Below are positions 51,850-62,456 of a stretch of DNA of 64,000 bases, in pieces. Numbering within the stretch: the stretch's first letter is position 1; each line of letters begins with the position of its first letter. This DNA is from Lotus japonicus. Taxonomy: Eukaryota > Streptophyta > Magnoliopsida > Fabales > Fabaceae. The stretch is from NCBI RefSeq assembly GCF_012489685.1, contig NC_080046.1, positions 37,039,176 to 37,103,175 of the forward strand. Reading direction: 5' to 3'. Below the pieces are notes generated by a model. The model did no database searches and was not told where the DNA came from. It was given only the letters and a program-made list of their open reading frames with translations. The translations under genes and the position numbers were made by a program.

Positions 51850-53005
51850 CAATTGGGCGAGAGTTTATTATGCTTGTCAGATATAGTCTTCTTTCGAAGC
51901 ACTAAGTCTCCTACCCTCATGGTTCTTGGGACCACCTCTGTTGCGAACTTCCTTGCAATCTTCACATTTCCCGCCTCATTCCTTAAGTGTGCCTCCCGTT
52001 GTTCCTCAGGCAGCATGATTAAGTTTGCTATCAAGTTCTCCCCATTGTCGTCCTCATTAAACCGAGCTACTCGCCAACTTTGGTTTTCAATTTCCACTGG
52101 GAGCATGGCATCAGTTCCATAAGTTAGACGATATGGGGTTTCCTTCGTGCTTGTTTGTTCGGTCGTGTTGTATGCCCATAGGATGCCTGGCAGCTCCTCC
52201 ACCCAAAGACCTTTCGCCTCATCTAATTTTTCTTTAAGCCCTTCAAAATGACCTTGTTGGCTGATTCTGCCTACCCGTTTGTCTGAGGGTGCTCTACTGA
52301 TGCAAATCGCATTTCAATTCCCAAATCTGCACAAAATTCTCTGGTGACATTGCTTGTGAATTGAGTCCCATTATCCATTACCAAGGCCATGGGGACCCCA
52401 AACCTACACACAATCCATCGCCATAGAAAGTTCCTGACTTTAGCGGCCGTTATAGTCGCCACTGCTTCCGCCTCTATCCACTTGGTAAAGTAATCAACCG
52501 CCACAATTATATACTTCATTTGTGCCTTTGCTACAGGGAATGGTCCTAAAATATCAGTCCCCCACATAGCAAACGACCAAGGTGCCATCATGGTTGACAA
52601 CTCTTCAGGCGGGGCTTTGTGTAAGTCAGAGAAAACTTGACACTTTTCACACTTCTTGACGTATTCCAGGCAGTCCTTCTTCATTGTTGGCCAGTAAAAT
52701 CCTGCTCTCAATACCTTTACTGCCAATGATCGCCCTCCTATATGCCTAGAACATACTCCTTCATGAACTTCTGCCATGATTCCCTGAGCCTCTCCCACGT
52801 CAACACATTTGAGCATAGGAGACATAATTCCCCGCCGATATAACTCATCGCCTACCAGCGTGTAAAAACTAGCCTCCCGACGCTTTTCTTTTATGTTCAA
52901 ACCATCATCCTTTGGAGGGTTTTGGAGAAAAGTTTTGATTGATTCCATCCACAAAGGCTCGCCTTCCGTTACCGCTTTTACCGCCTTTAACTTAACTTCC
53001 ACCAA
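51850..53005 (-). pseudogene. Integrase of E, with a premature stop
   Basis: On the minus strand: zinc-binding region H-x3-H...C-x2-C (HIGGRS to CEKCQVF), then the core with WGTDILGPFP and VMDNGTQF carrying two catalytic Asp residues. A TAG follows QTNG, at 52271-52273, where Gln is usual. The frame resumes with AESANKVILKGL and the third catalytic residue. The next frame shift separates EELPGILWAYNTT, TPYRLTYG and KLSPNWG (51850-52202), after which LTR D interrupts. The remaining C-terminus is at 436-551. Confidence 0.88.
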
Positions 53006-53600
53006 GTCAATACTAGGGCGAGGAAGGGTTTCTTGGATGACTTTTGATAATTGCCCAATCGCCTCGTATTGGCCAATTTTGCTAACACATCCGCCCTTTC
53101 ATTTTGACTTCTTGGAATATGTTCTATCCTGATCTTCTCTATTTCCATCATTAGCCTGTGCACCACTTCCAGGTATTTGGAAAGTCGTTGGTCCTTCACC
53201 TGATACTCTCATTTTACCTGTTTAGCAACCAGTTGTGAGTCGCCTTTGATGAACAATTTTAGAACGTCTAATTCAATGGCGAGCCTTAAACTAGCGATCA
53301 ATGCCTCGTATTCTGATTGGTTGTTGCTCGCCTTAAACTCGAATTTCAGAGATTGCTCGATGACCACTTGTCCGGGCTTTCAATAGTTATTCCTGCCCCA
53401 CTTCCCGAATCATTGGAGGATCCATCAACAGACAGGACCCACTCTCCCTGAGTTTTCTCGCCTTCCGTAGGTGTTAATTCGGCCACGAAATTAATCAAGC
53501 TTTGGATCGTAACCTGCCCCCTTGGCTCATACTGTATATCATATTCAGACAACTCGACTGATCAACTGACCAATCGCCCTGACAGATCAGGTTTCTAGAG
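53006..53600 (-). pseudogene. RNase H region of E
   Basis: Two broken frames: 53346-53552 with WVLSVDGSSNDSGSGAGI, and 52987-53199 with ERADVLAKLAN. They fit the archaeal-type second RNase H that characterises the Tat lineage. Frameshifts separate them from each other and from integrase. Confidence 0.7.
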
Positions 53601-53677
53601 TACTTGTCGTAAGGAAACGTCAGTTTTAACTTTGATTTGGAAACTTTGGAAGTATGGCCTGAGACGTCTCGCCGTTT

Positions 53678-55024
53678 TTAGAATTGCCAAAGCCGCCTTC
53701 TCGATTTTTGGTATCGCAATTCAGCACCTTGCAGAGTATGACTCTCAAAATAGATAACCTTCTGCTTTTTCCCCTCTTCTTGAAGCAATACCGTACTGAC
53801 CGCCCTATCTGTAATTGCCAAGTAGAGCATCAAAGGAATGCCTGGCGTGGGTTTGAATAGTAATGGTAATGTTGCTAATGATTTTTTCAATTCAGTAAAA
53901 GCTTGTTCACACGCATCAGTCCATTGAAACGTTGAATTCTTCTTCAAACAAGTGAAGAACGGAACTGCTTTGTCGCCTGCCATTGGTAAGAAACGTGCTA
54001 AGGCAGTCATGCGTCCTGTTAACCGTTGTACTTCCTTGACATTTGTTGGACTTTTCATCTCCAAGATCGCCTTGCCTTTATCTAGATTTACTTGTATCCC
54101 TCTTGATGTTATCATGAACCCCAAAAATTTTGCCCCTTGAATCCCAAATGAACATTTCTCGGGATTTAACCTCATACGGTATTTTCTTAGCTGAGCAAAT
54201 GCTTCCTTAAGATCATCGCCATGGTCACTGGACTTGGCGGATTTGGAAATCATATCATCTACATATACTTCCATGTTCCTTCCCACTTGGTTCGCAAAAT
54301 ATTTTATCCATGAGGCGGTTGTAAGTAGCTCCCGCATTTTTTAAACCAAAGGCATAGTTTTGTAACAATAATTCGCCTGATTAGTCATGAACGCCGTACT
54401 TTCCTCGTCTGAAGGATGCACCATGATTTGATTATACCCAGAATATGCATCCATGAGACTTAAAAGGTCATTTCCGGAAGCCCCATCCACCAATTTATCA
54501 ACATTGGGAAGAGGGTATGAATCTTTAGGACACACTTTGTTCAGGCTTGTGTAGTCCGTACACATTCTCCACTTCCCATTAGCTTTCTTGACTATCACTA
54601 CGTTGGCGAGCCAGGTTGGGTACTGCACTTCGCGAATGAATTGGGCCTTGATTAACTTTTCGGTTTCTACTTGCACCGCCTTGTTTTTTTCATCACTCAT
54701 CCTTCGCCTTGTCTGGATGACTGGTTTCGCTTCTGGCCGTATAGCTATTTTATGAGTGATCACATTGGGGTCAATCCCTGGTACATCATTAATTGTCCAA
54801 GCAAATAGATCTAGATTATCGCCCAAAAGGGTGATCAACCTTTCCTCCTGTTCTTTTGTCAAACTGCTACCGATTTTTAAAACCTTATCCTTGACTTGCG
54901 CTGATTTAGTTTCTTCCAAAGGTTGATGCTGAACCCTTCTTGTGGAAAAATTTCTGTGATACGGTGGCTTTCCTTGGCGGCCTTTCGCCCGTAGAGCGCC
55001 ACACTTCTTAGGTAACATTCTCTC
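53678..55024 (-). pseudogene. Reverse transcriptase and upstream linker of E, frameshifted
   Basis: 54341-55018 reads QPLEETKSAQV, NLDLFAW, IVKKANGKWRMC and LLSLMDAYSGYNQI. The frame breaks at the conserved MPFGLKNA motif and is restored within about 60 bp into 53678-54337 with FANQVGRNMEVYVDDMI, FLGFMI and the RT thumb plus connection. Another shift ends it near QKSRRR. The catalytic YVDD is intact but the protein cannot be made. Upstream, the linker continues across LTR F at 59089-59127. Confidence 0.85.
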
Positions 55025-55508
55025 TGTAACACCCCGATTTCGGTGGCGTCACTTTAGTAACCAAAAAGAAAGTTAAGCGAAAAAAACGTGATTATTTTTT
55101 TTCGATATATGTTTTAAGTAAATAAAAGACCTGTCGAATTTAAAGACGTATCGACGAAAGATAAACATGACTAATATACAGATATATATACATCCCCCAC
55201 AGTAAGTAACATGCTACGTCACGAGTAATCCTCCAGTGACGGAAAGTAGTGCCTGTTGGCAAATATGTACAGAACAAAATATAAGGTCAGTATTCTGAAT
55301 ACAGTCCTCCAACGAAAGTAGGTCAGCCCAAAAACAGCCCGAAGACCTCCTAGTCCGATCAACTCCTTGTGACTCCCGTAAAGAGAACCACACAAAAAGC
55401 TAAAGGTCGGGGACCTACCCTGCCCCAAAATGAGAAAACTAAAGATCAGAGCCACGACGCTACTCCTACCCTAATCCTGACTAGAGGAGCACAACACACC
55501 ACTCCCAA

Positions 55509-55960
55509 CTACGCATCACCATGGTCGTCGTCTGAATCTGAATCCAAGACGATCAGGTCTATAACTGCATCGGTCCTCACAGCTGGTCCTACGGGTACTG
55601 TACCCGATCCCAAATCAACAGCAGCCGCGACGGTGGGTGAGCTAGAGTCAGATGAAGTCCCTCCTACAGGCAACTCCTCCGAAGGGTCCTCCTCGTCCTC
55701 AGGCGACGGTGGTGGTGGTACTACAACTCCAAGGCCACAGTGCACGTCCGGTGGTAGGTTGAAGCTGACGGTGTAGCGTCTCAAGACTCCATGCGTCAGG
55801 TTTCCCATTCTGTCGACGCGGCCCTCCATTATTCGCCCCGAATAAATAGCTCGGTGACCGGCGGGGTCGACCACCCATGAGCCCGGGGTATCCTGGTCCA
55901 ACATCTCGAACCTAGTCCCCCCGAAGGGACGACCATCTCGAACCAATCTGCCATCGACAT
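55509..55960 (-). pseudogene. LTR-encoded ORF in F, one base short in the G tract
   Basis: The ATG at 55958-55960 follows TTTTTGTCAG directly, and the frame begins MSMADWFEMVVPSGG. A G run near 55915 is one base shorter than in J and C, so the frame shifts. Everything after it is open: GTRFEMLDQD, SWVVDPAGHRAIYSGRIMEG, SFNLPPDVHCG, a PPPPSPEDEEDPSEE stretch and the DSDSDDDHGDA end. Apart from this one base the gene is intact and about 150 aa long. Confidence 0.65.
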
Positions 55961-56669
55961 CTGACAAAAAGGGCATACATAGCCCCCCATACACAGGTAG
56001 CACGCGCAAGGGTCAACTCAAAGAATTACATAATAGTACATCCAATAGGTAAAGTTTAAGCAATAGCTACATAGGCTTAAATATGAATGACAGCATTACA
56101 AATTGTATATCTTGTCAACGAAAATAAATAACATTTGCTGGCAATTAACACATCTCAAACAATGTTAACAAATATCAAATACACTCGACAACTAAATCAG
56201 CATGAATGGTGCATGCAATGCAATGCTAAGGAACAAGATGCAATCCGGAGGGATGGGCACCAACGAGTCAGCCCTAACACCAGCCACGGTGGGACCATTT
56301 TGCTCAGGCGTCTCTTATACCAAACAAAATGTAGTCAGATCAGCAGTGAACCCATAGGTCTGCCATTTCCGTCCGCTACTAAGAATCACCGCAGTGTTCT
56401 TATGTGGAAATCCGGGTCTTATGACCATTTTAGAATCCACCGAGGTCCGGCATCCCACCGTGTATTAACCTCAAAATGAGTGCAAGAATGCAAAGTGATT
56501 AGCCAAACAATGTCTCCGACCTCACTCGTCACGTCGTCTTGTGTTCTAGCTAACTTATTGTCTCTAAAATGAATACCCTAAGGTAAATGTCGATTCTGTG
56601 ACAAAAGACAGTTAATTATAAAAAGTATCTCATGATGATTTCTCGAATCATCCGACTCATACCCATCCG

Positions 56670-56890
56670 ATGGTCAAAAACTGCTCAGCGAGCAAAAAGT
56701 ACCAATGTACTTGGAAACTACCCGTTTCCCGGCTTATCTTTCAGATAGCCCAACAACAAAACTGCTCATTGAGCAAAAGAGCATCAACATACTCATAAAC
56801 TTATTAAATTTCCCGACTTATCTTTTAGATAGTCAAACAACAAAACTGCTCATCGAGCAAAGAGTATCAACATACTCGGAAACTCATTGG
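56670..56890 (-). repeat. Palindrome cluster in LTR F
   Basis: The same series as D: TGCTCAGCGAGCA, AAGTACCAATGTACTT, TGCTCATTGAGCA, TGCTCATCGAGCA, GAGTATCAACATACTC and GGAAACTCATTGGTTTCC. Loop bases differ from D while stems are mostly kept. Confidence 0.7.
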
Positions 56891-58374
56891 TTTCCTCAAA
56901 ACTTGGACTCGGCGACACTTTTCATTTTCCAAAACTAATGTTCAAGTCCTAAGCTCTTATTTGCGATATTGATCATTATTTAAAGATTCAGAGGTTGTTT
57001 AATGTCTTATGAATTTTCCTTGTAAAATAGTTTCCATTTAGTTTTGTCTCTAATCTTATGAGTTTAAAAGATCCCATAATCCCAAGTAATTCCCAGAGAA
57101 GGTCTCGATCCACTAAAACAATAACAAGGCCCGAATCTCTGTTCGTCCCGTCAAACTTTCTCAAAATCTCACGATAAATTTGGCATAACTGCCCGTTATC
57201 CTCACTCTGACGAACAACAGATATATGTGTATTTGCATTATCAAAGTAACACAATCCAACAGTCCTGGCACATATATCAACACATTGTAGAATAACCATT
57301 TAGCACATAGCATGTGAATCAATATCAACACATCCTGGATTAACCATTTAGCACATAGCATGTGAATCAATCTCAAAAACAATTCAAGCGATAAATGATT
57401 ATCAATTGTCAGCCGTAGCCTCAGAAAACATTTTTCCCAGTCAAACACAATCAAGTGCATAAACAGTAAATCAAGTCGAATTCGTAGCCCTCACCTGTAG
57501 GTTTTCCAGCTTGCTCCTCGAACTTTCCTTCACAATCTTCCTCCTCGACTCCACAGAATTCCTCAAACGAACCTTAGGGCAAAAGCACAGAATTCAATCA
57601 CAATGAGTCAGAAACTCAGCAAACAAAAAGTACTAGGGTTACACGAAGCATTATAAACTTCGAAGTACGGTAATCTAACGCGTTAAGACAAGTTTTCGAA
57701 AAACAAAATTTTCCTCCCCCTAAAGAGGAGCTCTAGGCCACACATCACAATTGTGTGCGTCGATTTTTCTTCGATCAAACTTGGTTCCTAGGTTATCATT
57801 AGTCGTAACTAAGGCGAATCTAAGCTCAGAAAAATTTTCGGATCGAAAACTGTCGCAGGGGTATTTTGGTCAATATTTTCAGCTCAGAATTTCAAAACTG
57901 GATTTTCGAAAACAAATTGGATGGGCACGTTACCAACGACGTTTATGACGACTAATCCTACTAGCGCTAAGCTAAGTCGAGAGTTTTCAGCTTAAAGGAT
58001 GAGACTTTGGCTCAAAATGGGTTTTTCCAGCATAAATGAATTCCGGCGGCATTTCGGCGACATTCGGCAAAATGTAATCCGCTAAACACGCTCTTGGGCA
58101 TGGAGGGAATAAGTTTAGACAGAGAAATCGAGTAATTTGGACAGCTTTACAAAAAGCTCAAAACTTTGAGCACAGAAAGACATAGTGAAAGACGACAGAA
58201 TTGACGATCAGAAGTGAGAGATAGTATCTATACCTCGAAGTCTTCGAATAGCACTGAACGGTGCAGCAATCGGGCAAGAAACAGAGAAAATCACTTCCTA
58301 CTCCTTCTCCTCCAATGCTCGCGGGTTTGGGTTCAATAGGTGAAGGGTTTTTGCAAAAAATTTCATTTTCTAGC

Positions 58375-58383
58375 TATTTATAG
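58375..58383 (-). promoter_or_regulatory. TATA box of LTR F
   Basis: CTATAAATA on the minus strand, about 705 bp into the LTR. Confidence 0.6.
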
Positions 58384-59088
58384 GTTTTGGAAAATGTGGA
58401 AAAATGAAAATTTCGCGATTCCGATTTTTCCTGCGCTTTCCTCCGTGAATTCTAAGATAGGTTCTGGCCACAGAATTCCAGAACTCAAAACAGGTTTCTT
58501 GGAATTAAATCAAACGATCCAAAGTCGGTGTAAATCGATTTTACCCGAAAAGTTACTTTTTGCAGTTGATGTCGGATGAGAAAACTTTGTTCTGAAGAAA
58601 GATTAGAAATATCAAGAGAAATGGGTGTATGCGTGTGGAATCTTCGTTTGAAGCTCCGAATAGAAAAAGTCTTCATCGTCCGTTGATTTTAGGTTTCTTG
58701 AACTATCAATGATTTAGTTTCGGCAAACTTCCGAGTATTGGAATTTGACGTTCGTACATTCTAGGGTTTCGTATCGAAATGCTTGTTTATAGACGAATAA
58801 GAGAAGTTCTAACATTTCTCTAAAGATTTTTGGAATTAGTTTCCATCATGTCTTTAAGTGTAAATTAGCTATTTACTAGCGTTCTTGCCCTAGGTTTAAG
58901 CGAATACTAATCGTGCTATAACTTTTATCGACTTTGATACAATCCTTAGCTTTTTCTTGAACTTTCTCCTTCACAAATTTATTCCATTCAATAAACACTT
59001 GTTCAGGTTTTCCTTCACGTTACATCAAACTAATCGTGAATAGGAATTTTATTCGGTTTATTCCAAACTTAAAAATTTGGGTCTCACA

Positions 59089-59127
59089 CTCTCGCTGCAT
59101 TCTGATCCACGCGAAGGACGCCAATCT
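59089..59127 (-). pseudogene. Linker of the E polyprotein stranded between LTRs F and K
   Basis: On the minus strand these 39 bp read IGVLRVDQNAARE, and CY follows on the other side of F. This is the conserved segment between protease and RT in Tat elements. It proves that F and K inserted independently into one polyprotein gene. Confidence 0.8.
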
Positions 59128-59589
59128 TGTAACACCCCGATTTCCAGGTGTCACCTTAGTAACCAAAAACAACTTTACGCGGAAAACAGGTAATTTTTTT
59201 TCGTTTGATTCCTTTTAAATCAAGCAATAGAAAATAAAGACATAGCCCAACTACTACACTAACCAATATACATCAAATATAAACATGTACAGCCTCAGCT
59301 GCACTTCCACGTCACGCGCACTCGCAGTGACTCCAAAGTAGTGTGCCCGTAGGCAAATATATACAGATCCCGAAGTGTGAGTAAAAGTACCACAAGTACA
59401 GTCATCCAAAAGAAAGTCGGCCTCAGAATGGCCTAAGCAAAGACCCCTATGGTCCGACTGCCTCACTGTGATCCCTCAATAAGAGAACCACACAAAAAGT
59501 CATGCGTCGGGAACCTACCCTGTCCCAAAAGCAAAACGAATCAGAGCTCTACACAAAACATGACGCCTGCCTAAACCTACCCTCCCAGT

Positions 59590-59716
59590 ACCAAGTCCAC
59601 AGCGAACTGAAGACGACAAGTTGAAGATCAGCTCCATGTGTCGTAGAACTCCTTCCGTCAGACGTCCACGCTCGTCAGTACGATCCTCCAACTCAAACCT
59701 GATTCACCGTCGACAT
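59590..59716 (-). pseudogene. Internally deleted LTR ORF in K
   Basis: The ATG (59714-59716) follows CTGCTAG. After a few codons the sequence jumps to the DERGRLTEGV-like part, so the AW...GHR core is gone. The tail matches the short form of C. Confidence 0.5.
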
Positions 59717-59954
59717 CTAGCAGCAGGCCGACCGCCCAAACACAAACATGAAACCAAAGCCAAGGCGCTAGGGTCAACTCACGGAATAGAGTAGATATAC
59801 AACCAACATGTGATATGGGGTATAGATATATATGTTGTTATATAAACATATAGATAATCCTAGCATGTTATGGCTCTAACAATGCTTCAATAAATCAAAC
59901 AGCACACAATCCCAGTCAGAATGAATGTATGCGTGAAATGCAATTATGATCCGG

Positions 59955-60190
59955 ATTTGTGACGTGTTCCCGTTCGCCACAAGTGAAGCATTCCCGTTAT
60001 TCACTATGGATGAACCATTCCCGTTATTCATCCTGGATGAACCATTCCCGTTATTCATCCTTGCTGAACCATTCCCGTTATTCACCGTATGATGAACCAT
60101 TCCCGTTATTCATCATTCATGCAGTGGTGAACCATTCCCGTTATTCACCATGAGATGCACAGGTGAACCATTCCCGTTATTCACCCGATT
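59955..60190 (-). repeat. Hairpin array 2 of LTR K
   Basis: On the minus strand: units with loop TAACGGGAATGG and stems GGTGAA/TTCACC, GATGAA/TTCATC, GGATGAA/TTCATCC. The minus orientation confirms that the array belongs to the LTR, not to its genomic surroundings. Confidence 0.85.
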
Positions 60191-60269
60191 GATGCAATAT
60201 GGTTAGCCAAACATCGAATCGTCCTCACCACATAAGTGTCTAGCTCAAACCCAAACTCAAAACAAACCC

Positions 60270-60395
60270 AAGAGTTAGTGTCGGTCAATACAACACAACT
60301 CGGAGTTAGTGTCGGTCAATACAACACAACTCCACCCACAAGAGTACACAAGGGTCTAGTGTCGGTCAAAACAACACAACCCCAACAACAAGAGT
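60270..60395 (-). repeat. Hairpin array 1 of LTR K
   Basis: Three units of GTGTTGTATTGACCGACAC, one with TTTTGACC, with paired flanks GAGTT/AACTC and GGGTT/GACCC-like. Confidence 0.7.
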
Positions 60396-62456
60396 ACTTA
60401 AAGTACTCGGTGACTTTCAATCATCACCGTAGCTCACCTCAGTGGCTTTCCCCAAATCCAAAACCCACAACAGAAGTCGACTTTTCCCCGTCTTTCGTAA
60501 ATATTTTCCCCTTCAGTTTTCCTATGCTTAAACGTTAATAAAAATTGTTTCGATTCGAATTAGTCAAATTATGAGTTTATTTCTCAAAGTCTAAGTTTCC
60601 CAAGTCTTTATTTTTCGAAAGTCTAACCATTCTAAGTTTCCAAAGACCAACCACCCAAAAGATATTTCCCGGGGAAAGTCTAAGAATTCCAACGAATACC
60701 AACGAATGGCTAAGTCTCAAACCCCACGTTTGGACTTGCCTAGGGTTGTTTATCCAACCCGAAATATCAAAGATCACCAGATCAATGAATCTCCACTCCG
60801 AAGTCGCGTCAAAACGCACAATCCAACAATATCACAATATCACAAGTTATTGAAAGCATCATAACATCAACTCATCATCATAATCACATCCAGTCTCGTG
60901 GTTAAAGTTCCCTTCACACGATTGCTCTGCAAAACCCAAAGTTCCTTCAACTGAACCTCGGAGAAAACAAAGCAGAATCCAAACAAAATCGATTAGTTCG
61001 ATCGCCATACAACTCATAAACGATAGACAAAGCATTAAAGCTTCAGAATACAACAATCGGATATGAAAAGACAAGTTTTCGAAAACGAAAAACTCCCCCC
61101 CCCCCTTGAAATAGCTCTCGGCCATTATGGAAAAAGGGCTCCGGCTCTTTTTCTTCGATCAAATCTGTTTACAAGGTAGTTTTAGGGTAAAACTAAGGCA
61201 AAGAAACTGTCGGAACAATTTTCGGACAATCGGATCAAGATACGGCCGTTCAGGGGCGTTTTGGTCCAAAATAAAAGCTCAAAACCTCAAAGTTATCAGT
61301 TCGGAAAACAAATTTGACATCAATGATCCTAACGACATCCGTGACAACAAATCCTAAAGGCACGAAGTCAGATTACGACTTTTCGACAATAAAGTTTCGA
61401 AATGTGCGCAAAAAGGGTTTTGAAACAGTTTTTCAGATCCTGGACAGCTCGATCACAATCGGTGATTACTGACAGAGGTTTTAGACTCTTGGGAACGTAG
61501 GGAAGATAACCCAAGCGAGAAATCAGGAAAAACGGACAGTTTTACAAAAAGCCCAAAACTGTGAGCACAGAAACGACTACAGAAACGCAGTAGAAACAGT
61601 AATCAGAGGTAGGAATCAAGCTAGTTACCTCGATACCTTGAAGTAGGAACGAACTACGCGAAGATCGGTCGAGTTTCGGCGAAAATCTCCTCTCCCTCTC
61701 CTCTCCACCATTCACGGCCCCAATAGGAAGAAAAATGAAGATATTTTGCTTTTTCGGCTATTTATAGGCAGGTGAAATCGCGGGAAAATGAAAATTTTGC
61801 GATTCCGATTTTTGCAGCACGTTCACCGAAGAATTCTAAGAGAGATTCTGGCGTCAGAATTCCAGAACTCAAAACATATCTCTGACATTTGGGAAAAACG
61901 ATATCTAAAATCTCAAAAGCGGTGTAACTTAATCTGTCCCGAAAAACTACTTTTTGCTGTGATGGTCAGACGACAAAACTTCCTTCTGAAGAAAGATTGG
62001 AAATGTCGAAACAAATCTGGCAATGCGGACGGAAACTTAGTTAGAAGTCCCGAATAGAAAAAGTCTTCATCCATCGCTCGAAACTAGGGTTTCGAAGCAA
62101 AGAAATTAGCGTCGTCGAACTTCCGAAAAGTAAAACCTATCGTGCGTACAGTCCAGAGTTCCGAAATGAAACGCTGGTCGAAGGAAAAATAAAGAGAATA
62201 TTTAAATTTTCCAAGGATTCGAAATCTCACTTAATACGTTGCTCTAAAAGCGAATTAGCCTATTCTGGACACGCTCGCCATAAGGCAAGTGTGCAGACGA
62301 CTCGCACTAGTTCCTAAAGCGACTACGCAACATTCCTCAAGCAATTCCTGAACTTTCTTCTTCATTAATCTTCCTCAAACATCAAACTCCCGTCACGCTT
62401 ACACTGATTCTACGCGTGAGTCGGAAATTAACTTGCTCTGTAAATCCAGGTCTTAC

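Larger units (their letters stand above)
55025..59088 (-). mobile_element. Solo LTR F (4,064 bp), close relative of D
   Basis: On the minus strand it starts TGTGAGACCCAAATTT and ends GAAATCGGGGTGTTACA, with TSD CTCTC at 55020-55024 and 59089-59093. No interrupting element is present, so it shows the empty sites for G and C relative to D. It contains a TATA box (58375), donor-like TCGAGGTATAG near 58235, a palindrome cluster and a near-complete LTR ORF. Confidence 0.93.
59128..62456 (-). mobile_element. Solo LTR K (3,329 bp), same family as C and I, damaged end
   Basis: On the minus strand it starts GTAAGACCTGGATTT (the first T is missing) and ends GAAATCGGGGTGTTACA. The left flank has AATCT (59123-59127). 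On the right, only a T of a duplication remains before TCCCGCT, so about five bases at the LTR/target junction are lost. It is shorter than C and I because of internal deletions, including one in the LTR ORF. A TATA box on the minus strand is at 61759-61767. Confidence 0.85.

Noticed and set aside
51840..55018. E as the autonomous partner of the chromovirus-type LTRs
   Set aside because: Its integrase and RNase H type belong to the Tat branch, and the LTRs with TGTAAGACC ends interrupt it rather than bound it.
557..59088. The TGTAA..TTACA elements as DNA transposons with terminal inverted repeats
   Set aside because: The ends are nearly inverse, but element I shows two direct copies with PBS and PPT between them, which makes these LTRs.
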